A stretch of DNA of 64,000 nucleotides. Origin: Marivita sp. S6314 (GTDB lineage Bacteria; Pseudomonadota; Alphaproteobacteria; Rhodobacterales; Rhodobacteraceae). The notes beneath the pieces were generated by a model. The model worked only from the letters and a program-made list of their open reading frames with translations, had not been told where the DNA came from and searched no databases. The DNA lies in assembly GCF_023015985.1 (NCBI RefSeq), contig NZ_JALKAO010000002.1, positions 124,001 through 188,000 on the forward strand, in the 5' to 3' direction. This document shows, piece by piece, positions 1 through 9,461 of this stretch (position 1 is its first letter; each line of letters opens with the position of its first letter). The position numbers and the translations under genes are program-made.

Positions 1-1
1 T

Positions 2-388
2 GGCACAGGGCACGGCGTCGGTTCGTATCTGAGCGTACATGAAGGCCCACAGCGGCTGGCGCGCGCGGGCACCGTGCCGTTCATGCCGGGTATGATCCTG
101 TCCAATGAACCCGGCTTCTACAAAGAAGGCGCGTTCGGCATCCGGATTGAAAACCTGATCGTGGTCGAAGAAGCCCCCCGGCTCGACACCCAATCGGTTC
201 CCGAAATGCTGCGGTTTGAGACGATCACCTTTGCCCCGATCGACACGCGTCTGGTCGACGTTGCGCTTCTGACGCAGGACGAACGGACCTGGCTCAACGC
301 CTATCACGCGCAGGTTCTGGACCAGATCGGTCCGCTGGTTGACGGTGCCGTGCACCGCTGGCTGGAAAGCGCCTGTGCCCCGATCTGA
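2..388 (+). CDS. M24 aminopeptidase P family protein, C-terminal part
   Basis: The frame is open from base 2 and gives the last 128 residues of a metallopeptidase that removes N-terminal residues preceding proline. The fragment starts inside the catalytic pita-bread domain with GTGHGVGSYLSVHEGP, which holds the first metal-ligand histidine and the catalytic histidine. It continues through SNEPGFY and GIRIENL, which hold the two glutamate ligands of the dinuclear metal site. The remaining residues are the usual C-terminal helices (FAPIDTRLVD, WLNAYHAQV). The 5' end lies outside the window, so the domain number and total length cannot be judged. All active-site residues of the visible part are present. 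Confidence 0.93.
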   Translation, partial: GTGHGVGSYLSVHEGPQRLARAGTVPFMPGMILSNEPGFYKEGAFGIRIENLIVVEEAPRLDTQSVPEMLRFETITFAPIDTRLVDVALLTQDERTWLNAYHAQVLDQIGPLVDGAVHRWLESACAPI

Positions 389-450
389 TCACAACCGCTT
401 ACAATTGCTCTGTAACTCCGCTACATCGCACAGAAATAGGGGGTGGAACT

Positions 451-795
451 ATGCATAAACACATAACAATCAGACCAGCCGACGGCACATGGGTCGTGCG
501 CGCTGGCGGTGCCGTGATTGCAGAAAGCAAGAACGCCCTTGAACTGACCGAAGGCGACCGTCCCGGCGTCATCTACTTTCCGCGCGGGGATGTGGCGATG
601 GCGTTCCTCGACACTTCGGATCACAGCTCGGAATGCCCCCACAAGGGCACAGCCAGCTACTACGATATCGTCTCCAAAAGTTCGACCTACGAGAACGCCG
701 TCTGGAGTTACGAGTCCCCCAAGGACGACGTGTCAGAGATCAAGGGCCACCTTGCCTTTGCTCTGCAGGATGGGGTCGCCGTCGAACAGGTGTAG
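451..795 (+). CDS. DUF427 domain protein
   Basis: This 114-residue protein spans one DUF427 (NTP_transf_9) domain. Typical elements are the start ITIRPADGTWVVRAGG, the YFPRGDVAM segment and SECPHKGTASYYDI, which carries the conserved Cys-Pro-His-Lys-Gly turn, followed by a WSYESP motif. The fold is a compact beta barrel, and no biochemical role is established for the family that I can state safely. The start follows a purine-rich stretch (GGGGTGG). The gene stands alone between the M24 peptidase and the convergent chloride channel. Confidence 0.85.
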   Translation: MHKHITIRPADGTWVVRAGGAVIAESKNALELTEGDRPGVIYFPRGDVAMAFLDTSDHSSECPHKGTASYYDIVSKSSTYENAVWSYESPKDDVSEIKGHLAFALQDGVAVEQV

Positions 796-812
796 CGTCG
801 CGGCGTTGTTCC

Positions 813-2489
813 TTAGCTGTGTTCTTCCTCAGCGGTGGCTGCCAGCGCGCGGTTATAGGCCTTGAGCGCATCCACATGGAACAACGCCCCTTGCAGCACC
901 GGAGTGTCGTCGGGGCCTTCCAGCCGAACAACCGGCAGGAACGCGACCCCGGATTTGTCAAACAACGGCAAAGCGGTTTCCAGCGTTGCCTGCGCTTGCA
1001 CGTATAGTCCCTGTTCAATCATCGTGAGGCACGCTGCCTCGTCTGCGGCATGGGCATCGGTTGGCTTGCGCATCACCCCCTGCACCCGGAACATCGCCAA
1101 CAGATACGCCTGCGGTCCGGCGGCAAGATGGACGTTCCGCCGTTCCAGTTGCGTCAGAAAGAACGACCGATCCACCAGTCGCGCCGACACCGCTGTCGAC
1201 ATCGACACCGACACCATCACCGCAAGCCCGGTTTGCCAGTCACCTGTGAGTTCAAACACGATCAGCGTCGTGGATATCGGCGCACCCAGCACAGCGGCCG
1301 CCACAGCGCCCATGCCTGCCAATGCGTAAAGCGTCGATGCCCCCGAATTCTCCGGAAACAATCCTGTCGCAATCAGGCCAAAGGCCAGCCCGGTCAACGC
1401 GCCCAGCATCAGCGAGGGCGAAAACACCCCGCCACCCATGCGCCCGCCCAGCGTGATTGCCACAGCCACAACCTTGAGCATCGCAAACACAATCGCCTCG
1501 TGCCACAGCAGCGCGCCGGTCAGCGCGCGCGACGTCGTTTCATACCCGACGCCGATAATATGCGGGAACCAGATCGCCAAGGCGCCCAGCATCACACCCG
1601 CCACCGCCGGGCGCAGCAGATGCGGCAGATCAAGCCGGTGTTGCACCCGCGACCCCAGATCATCGGCAAGGAACACGGCGCGCATCATGGCAACCGCCAC
1701 CAATCCACAGACAAGGCCAAGGAGGAAAAATGCAGGCAGTTCCAGATAGAATTCCACCGTTGTTGTGCCCGGCAGGGTAAACTCGGTCACGTCTCCGAAA
1801 ATCAGCCGGTTGATCACTGTCCCGGCTGCACTGGCCACCACGATGGGCGCAAAGGCATGCACCGCAAAGTGCCGCAGCACCACCTCAAGCGCAAACAAGG
1901 CCCCGGCGATGGGCGCGTTGAAGCTGGCCGACACCGCCGCCGCCACGGCGCATCCCAGCAGATCGCGCCCGGTGATCCCATCCGCGCGGATCACGTTCGA
2001 CACCCACGATGACATCATCGCGGCGATATGAACAACCGGCCCTTCGCGCCCCGAACTGCCTCCCGTGGACAAGGTGATCCACGAACACACCGCAGAGGCA
2101 ATCCCGGCCCTCTTTTCCACGCGACCATCGTTCAGCGCGGCGCCCTCAATCACATCCGACACCGACCGCACCCGCCCGTCCGGCGTGAAATAATGCAGGA
2201 TCACACCAACCGTCAGCCCCCCAAGCGTTGGGATCACCAACAGCATCCACCACGGCAACGTGGCGGCATAGCTGTGGATCTCGGTCACGCTGGGTGTGCC
2301 GTAAGACGTGGTTTGCAGGAACGTAATCGCCAGACGGAATCCCGTCGCTGCAAGTCCCGCCGCGATCCCGATCAACAACGCGATCAACCAGAACTGAAAC
2401 TGCGACGGCCCCTTGTGCCGCAGCAAATCCCAGCCGCGCCCGCACTGTTTCTTCATTTCCTGCAATTGCGCTTTCAGCAGCGACGGCAT
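813..2489 (-). CDS. ClC family chloride channel / H+-Cl- antiporter
   Basis: The product (558 residues from the ATG at 2489) is a polytopic inner-membrane anion transporter. Family motifs are clear: GGSSGREGP at about residues 143-151, which includes the gating glutamate, SFNAPIAGALFALE, and GGRMGGGVFSPSL, which lines the selectivity filter. The C-terminal 100 residues look like a degenerate CBS-domain region. The open frame extends upstream to a TTG at 2543, but only the ATG at 2489 has a ribosome site (GAAAGGA nine bases upstream), so I chose it. Whether it is a channel or an exchanger cannot be told from these motifs. Confidence 0.9.
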   Translation of the reverse strand: MPSLLKAQLQEMKKQCGRGWDLLRHKGPSQFQFWLIALLIGIAAGLAATGFRLAITFLQTTSYGTPSVTEIHSYAATLPWWMLLVIPTLGGLTVGVILHYFTPDGRVRSVSDVIEGAALNDGRVEKRAGIASAVCSWITLSTGGSSGREGPVVHIAAMMSSWVSNVIRADGITGRDLLGCAVAAAVSASFNAPIAGALFALEVVLRHFAVHAFAPIVVASAAGTVINRLIFGDVTEFTLPGTTTVEFYLELPAFFLLGLVCGLVAVAMMRAVFLADDLGSRVQHRLDLPHLLRPAVAGVMLGALAIWFPHIIGVGYETTSRALTGALLWHEAIVFAMLKVVAVAITLGGRMGGGVFSPSLMLGALTGLAFGLIATGLFPENSGASTLYALAGMGAVAAAVLGAPISTTLIVFELTGDWQTGLAVMVSVSMSTAVSARLVDRSFFLTQLERRNVHLAAGPQAYLLAMFRVQGVMRKPTDAHAADEAACLTMIEQGLYVQAQATLETALPLFDKSGVAFLPVVRLEGPDDTPVLQGALFHVDALKAYNRALAATAEEEHS

Positions 2490-2583
2490 GCCGGGCGGTC
2501 CTTTCGACAGGCGCAGCGACGCCACGAACTCTGTGTTTTTCAACGCTTAGCCGAAGCGGTGTCTGGCTCCAACCCTTTGGCGA

Positions 2584-3204
2584 TCAAAGCTTGTGACCGT
2601 CAGTGTCAACACCCCCTACCAACGCGAGAAACCGGGCTTCGGCCTGTTTCGCGCGTTGCGTCACAGCATCCTTGGTCAACATTTCAAGCGCACCGGTCGC
2701 GCGCCGGATTTGCAGGTCCCCCAGAAGCAGATCGACATACAGACGGGCGTTTTCATTTGGCGTTCCCCTGACAACACCGTGGGCCTGCAAGAGTTCGAAA
2801 AGCTGCACGATCAACGGAAACACCCTCCCGCGCCCTTCTTGCGCCAGCACCTGTCCCAGCGCACCGGTCGCATCGGCGCAGGCGGCGCGGTTCAGGGCAA
2901 TGGCACGGTCGCTCAACAGCATCTCAAGCAGCAAAGGACCAAGGTTCGAGAGCGCCGCGCGCGGCGTTGCAGCCCCATCCAGATAGGTTTGCAATTCGAC
3001 CGCAACGCGCTCTGCATTTGAAATGATCAGCGCCTCAAACAAACCGGTTTTGTCCCCATACCACCGGTACAACGTTTCATTCGACGCCTTGGCTGCTTTC
3101 GCAACGGCCAGCATCGACATGTTCTGAAAGCCCTTGTCCGCCAGCACGCGATACGCCGCTGCTTCGATTTCCGCCTTGCGTGCCGTCCGTGCCGTGTCTC
3201 GCAA
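2584..3204 (-). CDS. TetR family transcriptional regulator
   Basis: The 206-residue protein has an N-terminal TetR helix-turn-helix (AAYRVLADKGFQNMSMLAVAKAAKASNETLYRWYGDK region, residues about 13-50) and a helical ligand-binding domain. The start is a TTG at 3204, supported by GGAG eight bases upstream; the nearby ATG at 3211 is in another frame. It is divergently transcribed from the small membrane protein at 3303. The 98-base gap holds an inverted repeat described separately, so it probably represses itself and that neighbour. The ligand is unknown. Confidence 0.88.
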   Translation of the reverse strand: MRDTARTARKAEIEAAAYRVLADKGFQNMSMLAVAKAAKASNETLYRWYGDKTGLFEALIISNAERVAVELQTYLDGAATPRAALSNLGPLLLEMLLSDRAIALNRAACADATGALGQVLAQEGRGRVFPLIVQLFELLQAHGVVRGTPNENARLYVDLLLGDLQIRRATGALEMLTKDAVTQRAKQAEARFLALVGGVDTDGHKL

Positions 3205-3233
3205 AACTCATTCTCCGTTTGAGGCTTGACAGC

Positions 3234-3285
3234 TATCCGTAATCAAATGTACGGATATGTAAAGGCGTACACTTAATTACGGATA
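3234..3285. promoter_or_regulatory. Probable operator of the TetR regulator
   Basis: TATCCGTA (3234-3241) and TACGGATA (3250-3257) form a perfect 8-bp inverted repeat with an 8-base spacer, and a third copy TACGGATA lies at 3278-3285. The sites fill the gap between the divergent TetR and DUF1772 genes, which is the usual position of a TetR operator. Assignment to this regulator is inferred from position. Confidence 0.7.
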
Positions 3286-3302
3286 TTGACAGGAGTTTGA
3301 AA

Positions 3303-3845
3303 ATGATGTCCCTGCCCTCGGCCTACGAGGCCCCACCCCGCAGTTTCGAACACGCAACGCAGTTTGCAGCGCGTTTTGCAGCGCTGTGTGCGCTTATCTC
3401 CAGCGGTGCGATCTTCGGGTTTTTCTATGCGTGGATCTGTTCAACGATGTGGGGACTGGACGCCGCCGATCCGCGTGTCGCCATTGAAGCGATGCAAGCG
3501 ATGAACGCCTCGGTCCGCAACGCTGTCTTTGCACCTGCGTTCTTCGGAACGCCGGTCTTCATGGCGATTGCAGCGATCTTCGCATGGCGCGTGAACACGG
3601 GCAGCGCCGCGCTGGCGTTTGGTTTGGGGGGACTGATCTATGCTGTGGGCGGTATCGTGCTGACCATGTCGATAAATGTCCCGATGAATGAAGCCCTCGC
3701 CGGCATCGTTGTGCCAACGGATGTGACCGCTGCGCAGGATATCTGGACCGCGTATTCGGGTGACTGGCAGATGTACAACATCATTCGAACGGTATTCAGC
3801 GGCATCACGCTTGCTCTGGCTGGCGTAGGATTGATGAAGCTCTAA
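3303..3845 (+). CDS. DUF1772 (anthrone-oxygenase-like) membrane protein
   Basis: This 180-residue protein has four predicted membrane segments and the C-terminal pattern W..YSGDWQMYNIIRTVFS seen in DUF1772 proteins. Members of the family include anthrone oxygenases, but most bacterial ones have no known reaction. The ATG at 3303 is chosen because AGGAG lies seven bases upstream; a TTG at 3297 also opens the frame. It is divergent from the TetR gene, and its promoter region contains that regulator's probable operator. Its last four bases overlap the end of recN on the other strand. Confidence 0.75.
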   Translation: MMSLPSAYEAPPRSFEHATQFAARFAALCALISSGAIFGFFYAWICSTMWGLDAADPRVAIEAMQAMNASVRNAVFAPAFFGTPVFMAIAAIFAWRVNTGSAALAFGLGGLIYAVGGIVLTMSINVPMNEALAGIVVPTDVTAAQDIWTAYSGDWQMYNIIRTVFSGITLALAGVGLMKL

Positions 3846-5494
3846 CCGGTCAAGAGCGCCCGCGCCGCCGCGCGGGCCTCTTCTGTGACCGTATCGCCCG
3901 ACAGCATCCGGGCGATTTCGCCCTCTCGGGCTGGCGCATCCAGCGGCACAACGGTTGACGTGGTCTGCGCCTCCGACACACGCTTTTCGACCCGCCAGTG
4001 ATACGCCCCCAAAGCCGCCACCTGCGGCGAATGCGTGACCACCAGAACCTGCCCGCCATCCGCCAAGGCCGCCAAACGCCGCCCGACCGCATCGGCCGTC
4101 GCGCCCCCAACCCCGCGATCAATCTCGTCAAAGATCATGGTCAGCCCCGCGTCGCGCTGTTCTGACAGGCAAACCTTCAATGCCAGCAAGAACCGGCTCA
4201 GTTCCCCGCCGGATGCGATCTTGCCAATCGGCCCGGCAGGTGCGCCCGGATTGGTCGCCACTGTGAATGCCACCGCTTCCGCGCCGTCGGGGCCGGGTGT
4301 GCCGTCCGAGATATCCGTGACAAACACCGCACGCTCCATCTTGAGCGGGGCGAGTTCAGCACAGACCGCCGCATCCAGCCGCGCTGCTGCCGCAACGCGG
4401 CTCTTGCGCAAGACCTCTGCCGCTTCGGCATAAGTCGCTTCGGCGTATGACAGCTCAGACCGAAGCGCAACCATGCGGTCTGCCCCCTGATCCAATGCCG
4501 CCAATCGTGTCCGCAGCGTTTCGGCAAGACCCGCCAATTCATCGGCGGCCACGTTGTGTTTGCGCGCCAAAGCCCGCAGCGCGAACAAGCGTTCCTCTGT
4601 GGACTCAAGCTCATAGGGATCGAAATCCAGCGCATTCAAACATTCCGACACACCCCGCGCCGCGTCGTCCAATTCGGCCATCGCCCGTGCCAGGGCCGCC
4701 AGCGGGTCATCCAAACGGCCCTCGGCAGCGTCGCTGACCCCTTCAAGCCACCGCAACGCATCCGACAAGGACCCTTCTGCCCCATCCTGCCCCATGACCT
4801 GCGCCGCGCGCGAGATATCGTCCCGAATCCGTTCTGCGGCCTGCATCATGCGCCGCTTCGCATCCAGGTCCGCATCCTCGCCCGCTTCAGGAGCCAGCTT
4901 GTCCAGTTCCTCAACCGAATGGCGCAGGAAATCCTCTTCCGCCTGTGCCGCCTCATACGCCGTTTCAGCCGCAGCCAAGGCCTTGCGCGCAGACGCCATC
5001 GCGATCCAGCTTGACTTGACCTTTGACAAAAGATCATCGTGACCCGCAAACTCATCCAGCAACGCGCGGTGTCCCTTGGGGTTCAGAAGACCGCGATCAT
5101 CGTGCTGGCCGTGCAATTCAACCAGCGTGTCCGACAGCGACCGCAACATTTCGCCGCTGACCCGGCGGTCATTGACCCAACCGGTTTTGCGTCCGTCCGC
5201 CGTGTTCACCCGCCGCAGGATCAGTTCATTGCTGTCTTCAAACCCGGCATCCGTCAGAACGCCCCGTGCCGGATGCGCCTGCGGCAGATCAAACACCGCC
5301 GTCACTTCGCCCTGCGACGCACCGCTGCGGACAAGCTCCGCCCGACCGCGCCATCCCAGCACAAAGCCAAGGCTGTCCAGAAGGATCGACTTGCCCGCGC
5401 CGGTTTCACCGGTCAGCACGTTCAGACCCGGCTGGAACTCAAGCTCCAGCCGGTCAATGATCAACATGTCTCTGATTTCAAGCGCGCGCAGCAT
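3842..5494 (-). CDS. recN: DNA repair ATPase RecN
   Basis: RecN is an SMC-like ATPase that acts on double-strand breaks in homologous repair. At 550 residues it is the normal size. Walker A (GETGAGKS) is at residues 29-36. A long alpha-helical coiled coil, rich in Ala, Glu and Arg, occupies the middle. The C-terminal half carries the ABC signature region (IASGGELSRFLLALK) and Walker B (MIFDEIDRGVGG). It is the last gene of the division-gene block here, 41 bases downstream of bamD, an order common in Alphaproteobacteria. Confidence 0.97.
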   Translation of the reverse strand: MLRALEIRDMLIIDRLELEFQPGLNVLTGETGAGKSILLDSLGFVLGWRGRAELVRSGASQGEVTAVFDLPQAHPARGVLTDAGFEDSNELILRRVNTADGRKTGWVNDRRVSGEMLRSLSDTLVELHGQHDDRGLLNPKGHRALLDEFAGHDDLLSKVKSSWIAMASARKALAAAETAYEAAQAEEDFLRHSVEELDKLAPEAGEDADLDAKRRMMQAAERIRDDISRAAQVMGQDGAEGSLSDALRWLEGVSDAAEGRLDDPLAALARAMAELDDAARGVSECLNALDFDPYELESTEERLFALRALARKHNVAADELAGLAETLRTRLAALDQGADRMVALRSELSYAEATYAEAAEVLRKSRVAAAARLDAAVCAELAPLKMERAVFVTDISDGTPGPDGAEAVAFTVATNPGAPAGPIGKIASGGELSRFLLALKVCLSEQRDAGLTMIFDEIDRGVGGATADAVGRRLAALADGGQVLVVTHSPQVAALGAYHWRVEKRVSEAQTTSTVVPLDAPAREGEIARMLSGDTVTEEARAAARALLTG

Positions 5495-5535
5495 TCTGTG
5501 CCGTCGGGTGCGGGATCACCCGCACCACTCTCCGA

Positions 5536-6390
5536 TCAAAGCCATTCGCCCTTGACCATCTGGCGATAGACCTGACGCAACCAGTTGTCGCCGGTCGCCT
5601 TCAGCTCAAGGCCCCGCCCGGTCAAAAGCTTGAAGCTGTCTTCGTACCAATCGGTCGACTGGTAGTTAAAGCCCAGAATCGCCCCCGCTGTCTGCGCCTC
5701 GTCGGTCAGACCAAGCGACAGATACGCCTCAACCAAACGGTGCAGCGCCTCTGCGGTATGGGTTGTCGTCTGGAAATCCTCAACCACAACACGGAACCGG
5801 TTGATCGCCGCTGGATAATGGTCGCGGCGCAAATAGTAGCGCCCGATTTCCATCTCTTTCGCAGCAAGGTGGTCAAAGGCCAGATCGAACTTGAGCACCG
5901 AAGACCGCGCATATTCACTCTCTGGGTACCGTTCAATCACCGTGCGCAAGGCTTGCAGCGCCTGGAAGGTCAGCCCCTGATCGCGCCCCACCTCTTCGAT
6001 CTGGTCATAGTAGCTCAGCGCCAACAGGTACTGGGCATAGGCCGCGTCTTCGTCAGTGGGGTAAAAATCAATATACCGCTGCGCCGCGCTGCGGCTGTTT
6101 TCGTAGTCTTTGTTCTGGTGATGCGCATAGGCCTGCATGATCACCGCACGTTTCGCCCATTCCGAATAGGGATACAGGCGTTCGACCTCGGAAAAGTAAA
6201 ACGCGGCATCCTCGGGATCGCTGCGATCCAGTTCGAATTCGGCGCGTTCAAAGATCTGTTCGGCAGTGAAATTCTCAATCGGTACGCCACCCGGCCCAAA
6301 GCCCGGACGTTCTCCATTGCTGCAAGCACTCAACGTCACCGCCAAGAGCCCCGCTCCGATCACAGCTCTTGCGTATCTGCCCGCTGCCAT
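5536..6390 (-). CDS. bamD: Outer-membrane assembly lipoprotein BamD
   Basis: BamD is the essential lipoprotein of the BAM complex that inserts beta-barrel proteins into the outer membrane. From the ATG at 6390 the protein is 284 residues, with a lipoprotein signal peptide ending in the lipobox LSAC (Cys at residue 23). TPR-like repeats follow (AEQIFERAEFELDRSDPEDA, YPYSEWAKRA, YPTDEDAAYAQY). The frame is open upstream to 6441, but that start would put 17 extra residues before the signal peptide. It lies between lpxC and recN on the same strand. Confidence 0.95.
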   Translation of the reverse strand: MAAGRYARAVIGAGLLAVTLSACSNGERPGFGPGGVPIENFTAEQIFERAEFELDRSDPEDAAFYFSEVERLYPYSEWAKRAVIMQAYAHHQNKDYENSRSAAQRYIDFYPTDEDAAYAQYLLALSYYDQIEEVGRDQGLTFQALQALRTVIERYPESEYARSSVLKFDLAFDHLAAKEMEIGRYYLRRDHYPAAINRFRVVVEDFQTTTHTAEALHRLVEAYLSLGLTDEAQTAGAILGFNYQSTDWYEDSFKLLTGRGLELKATGDNWLRQVYRQMVKGEWL

Positions 6391-6523
6391 GCCCGTCACC
6401 TTCGTAAAACCGCCGTGGCTATATGTGCCACTTGTCTGCATTTGGTCCTAGCACAGAAAATCCCAAGGCAAAACGCCTTTGGAGTGCAATAGTTTGAGAG
6501 CTTGGAATGCGTGGCGCAACTGC

Positions 6524-7444
6524 TCAGGCAACGGCGGGAATTTCGTGTGCCTCAACGCCCGCACCCGGCAAACGCGCCGCAAGAGATGCATCGGATTCGA
6601 CAATCCGGTAGCCATCCTTGGTTGCGAAGAGTTCCCGCAACAACATGTTGGTCAGCGTATGCCCGGCCTTGTGACCTTCGTAATGGCCAAGAATAGGAGC
6701 GCCCGCCAATGCCAAATCACCCAAAGCGTCCAGCATCTTGTGCCGCACAGCTTCGTCGGCATGGCGCAACCCACCGGGGCTCAGTACCGTGTCGCCATCC
6801 ACCACGACCGCATTGTCCATCGTCCCGCCAAGGGCCTTGCCCGCAGCGCGCATCGCTTCGACATCGGACGCGCGGCAGAACGTGCGGCTGTCGCACAATT
6901 CGCGCACAAAGGTTCCATTGGCGAGGTTCAAAGACTTGCTTTGTTTGCCAATCGCCTTGTCTGCAAAGTCGATATGGAAATCCATGGTCAGACCTGTGCC
7001 CGGACCAAGACGCGCCCAGCCTTGGGCAGTATGGACTTCAACGGTGTTCAGAACCTCGATCACACGGATCGGTGCAGACAATGGTTTCACGCCCGTTGCC
7101 ATGATCTTGCGTACAAACGGGGCCGCGCTGCCGTCAAGCACCGGCACCTCGGGTCCGTCGATCTTGATCAGCGCGTTGTGCACGCCACATCCGGCAAGCG
7201 CCGCCATGATGTGTTCGATTGTCGACACCGACACACCGGCATCATTCACGATCAATGTACACAGCGGGGATTGCTCTGCATGGTCAAACAGCGCCGGAAT
7301 GCGCGCGTTGCCAAGGCGGATATCGGTGCGCTGAAACACAATGCCGTGGTCCGCGGGTGCCGGACAAACAACCATCGACACGGGAAGGCCCGTGTGCAAA
7401 CCGGTTCCTTCGAACCGAACAAATGATTGAACCGTTGTTTGCAA
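6524..7444 (-). CDS. lpxC: UDP-3-O-acyl-N-acetylglucosamine deacetylase LpxC
   Basis: LpxC is the zinc hydrolase that commits UDP-acyl-GlcNAc to lipid A synthesis. Zinc and catalytic motifs are visible: STIEHIMAALAGCGVHN, HKMLDALGDLALAG and GHKAGHTLTN. I place the start at a TTG at 7444: it gives the normal N-terminus (MQTTVQSFVRFEGTGLHTG), a normal length of 306 residues, and GAGG five bases upstream. The open frame extends to 7552, but those 36 residues do not look like LpxC. A strong terminator of ftsZ at 7601-7636 separates it from ftsZ, so it probably has its own promoter in 7445-7600. Confidence 0.95.
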   Translation of the reverse strand: MQTTVQSFVRFEGTGLHTGLPVSMVVCPAPADHGIVFQRTDIRLGNARIPALFDHAEQSPLCTLIVNDAGVSVSTIEHIMAALAGCGVHNALIKIDGPEVPVLDGSAAPFVRKIMATGVKPLSAPIRVIEVLNTVEVHTAQGWARLGPGTGLTMDFHIDFADKAIGKQSKSLNLANGTFVRELCDSRTFCRASDVEAMRAAGKALGGTMDNAVVVDGDTVLSPGGLRHADEAVRHKMLDALGDLALAGAPILGHYEGHKAGHTLTNMLLRELFATKDGYRIVESDASLAARLPGAGVEAHEIPAVA

Positions 7445-7600
7445 GCTGACCTCAAGCGATAACGTGCGCACCCCCCAGTAGCGCACTTCGAGGACGGTAA
7501 TACAAACGGACCGGTTTGGCCTCAAATCAAAGATTGTAACGGGCTGAAACACGGCGCTTCTCAGGATCGGCGGAATCTCGCCATTACGTTTAAGCCCTTG

Positions 7601-7636
7601 AACAAAAACAAAAACGCCCCCGAAAACCGGAGGCGT
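7601..7636 (-). terminator. Rho-independent terminator of ftsZ
   Basis: On the minus strand a 9-bp stem (7614-7622 paired with 7628-7636, one T.G wobble) closes a five-base loop and is followed by a T-rich tract (TTTTTGTTTTTGT). It begins 24 bases after the ftsZ stop codon and would uncouple ftsZ from lpxC. Confidence 0.9.
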
Positions 7637-7659
7637 CCTGTACGCGGATTGTCGCGTTT

Positions 7660-9279
7660 TTAGTTGGCTTGTCTGCGAAGGAAGGCCGGTATTTCGATCC
7701 GTTCCTGATCCGCATCCGCCTCAGGTTCCGCCGCCGGAGCGGCTGCACCGCTCTGAACCGGGGGCTGGGCTGTCCGGCGAACCGGTGTTTCCTGACCGTG
7801 CCCGGTCATGCGATTGATCAGCGAATTGATCCCGAAACGCGGGCGTTCCGCATCGGCTGGCTCTGCCTCGGCCGGGGCCGAATGTGCAGAGGGACGCGCG
7901 CGCGATGCGGCGGCCTGCAACCGGGCCAAAGCCTCGGCGCTTGGTGTGCCGGGTGCCGGTGCGCGTGGCGCAACGAACTGCTCGGGGTCCGCTTCTATGC
8001 TGTCTTCGCTCGGGCTGAACTCGGCAACCTGCGGCCGGTAGGCTGGTGCGGGCAATCCGTCGTCATCCATAGCGTCGTCGGCCTGAGCGTCCTGAGTGTC
8101 GAAGATGGTTTCCATCTGCTCTTCGGCCGCTGCACGCTCTGCGTTCATGGACCCAAACAGCGATGGCTCTTCTGCAGCTTCTGCAACGCGCGCCGCAACA
8201 GGCTCTGGCATCGGCTCATCGCGCTCGGAGCGCGCATCTTCTTCCACCTGCGTGACCTGCGTCAGTGGTGTTGCCAGCGACCGGCGCGGGACCGGGATAT
8301 CTGTGTGCACCTCGGAGGCGTCGATGCCGGTTGCAACAACGCTCACCCGCATCATGCCCGCCATGCCGTCGTCCAATGTGGAGCCCACGATGATGTTGGC
8401 ATCCGAGTCGACCTCTTCGCGAATGCGGTTCGCCGCTTCGTCGAGTTCGAACAGCGTGAGGTCGTGACCACCTGTGATATTGATCAGAACGCCCTTCGCG
8501 CCGCGCAAGCTGATTTCGTCCAGCAGCGGGTTCGCGATGGCTTTCTCTGCCGCCTGAACCGCGCGATCTTCGCCCTCGGCCTCGCCGGTGCCCATCATGG
8601 CTTTGCCCATCTCGTCCATCACGGCGCGCACGTCCGCAAAGTCGAGGTTGATCAGACCGGGACGCACCATCAGATCGGTGACACCCTTTACGCCCTGGTA
8701 AAGAACATCGTCCGCCATCGAGAACGCTTCGGTGAAGGTTGTCTTTTCGTTGGCCAGACGGAACAGGTTCTGGTTCGGGATGATGATCAGCGTATCGACC
8801 ACCTTCTGCAGCGCCTCGACACCGTCTTCGGCCTGCTTCATCCGCTTGCCGCCTTCGAACTGGAATGGCTTGGTCACAACACCAACGGTCAGAACACCCA
8901 GTTCCCGTGCCGCCTGCGCGATGATCGGCGCGGCCCCCGTCCCGGTGCCGCCGCCCATACCAGCGGTAATAAAGCACATATGTGCGCCCGCCAGGTGATC
9001 CACGATCTGTTCAATGCTTTCTTCGGCCGCAGCGGCACCCACTGTCGCGCGCGCTCCGGCACCCAGACCTTCGGTGACTTTCACACCAAGCTGAATGCGG
9101 CTTTGCGACTGGCTTTGCTGAAGGGCCTGCGCATCGGTGTTTGCAACCACAAAGTCGACGCCTTCCAGCGCCTTGTCGATCATGTTGTTGACCGCGTTCC
9201 CACCAGCACCACCGACACCGAATACGGTGATGCGAGGTTTCAATTCTTCCTGTCCGGGCACCGAAAGGTTCAATGTCAT
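7660..9279 (-). CDS. ftsZ: Cell division protein FtsZ
   Basis: FtsZ is the tubulin-like GTPase that forms the division ring. The 539-residue protein has the glycine-rich phosphate loop GGGTGTG at 109-115 and the T7 synergy region ([20 protein letters not shown]). After the globular domain (to about residue 320) comes a linker of roughly 200 residues, rich in Ala, Glu and Pro. It ends with the conserved C-terminal peptide [10 protein letters not shown], which contacts FtsA and other partners. The long linker is typical of Alphaproteobacteria. It is downstream of ftsA with a 182-base gap that contains a DnaA-box match. Confidence 0.98.
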   Translation of the reverse strand: MTLNLSVPGQEELKPRITVFGVGGAGGNAVNNMIDKALEGVDFVVANTDAQALQQSQSQSRIQLGVKVTEGLGAGARATVGAAAAEESIEQIVDHLAGAHMCFITAGMGGGTGTGAAPIIAQAARELGVLTVGVVTKPFQFEGGKRMKQAEDGVEALQKVVDTLIIIPNQNLFRLANEKTTFTEAFSMADDVLYQGVKGVTDLMVRPGLINLDFADVRAVMDEMGKAMMGTGEAEGEDRAVQAAEKAIANPLLDEISLRGAKGVLINITGGHDLTLFELDEAANRIREEVDSDANIIVGSTLDDGMAGMMRVSVVATGIDASEVHTDIPVPRRSLATPLTQVTQVEEDARSERDEPMPEPVAARVAEAAEEPSLFGSMNAERAAAEEQMETIFDTQDAQADDAMDDDGLPAPAYRPQVAEFSPSEDSIEADPEQFVAPRAPAPGTPSAEALARLQAAASRARPSAHSAPAEAEPADAERPRFGINSLINRMTGHGQETPVRRTAQPPVQSGAAAPAAEPEADADQERIEIPAFLRRQAN

Positions 9280-9380
9280 GTGTCTGTCCGCCTGCTACTA
9301 GCGCTCAATTCAGAGCTTTTTCTGCACCTATTGCGTAATTAATACCGGGCAACCGCCCGAAGGTCACGTAAAAACCTTTG

Positions 9381-9389
9381 TTATCCACA
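9381..9389 (+). promoter_or_regulatory. DnaA-box match between ftsA and ftsZ
   Basis: TTATCCACA is an exact match to the consensus DnaA box TTATNCACA. It is 102 bases upstream of the ftsZ start, within the gap that probably holds an ftsZ promoter. Function is inferred. Confidence 0.5.
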
Positions 9390-9461
9390 GTTTCGGCACA
9401 AAATCTGCTCATTCCCAAAAGGGACGAAACGGGATTTTGTCGAAACGTCAACATCTTGCGA

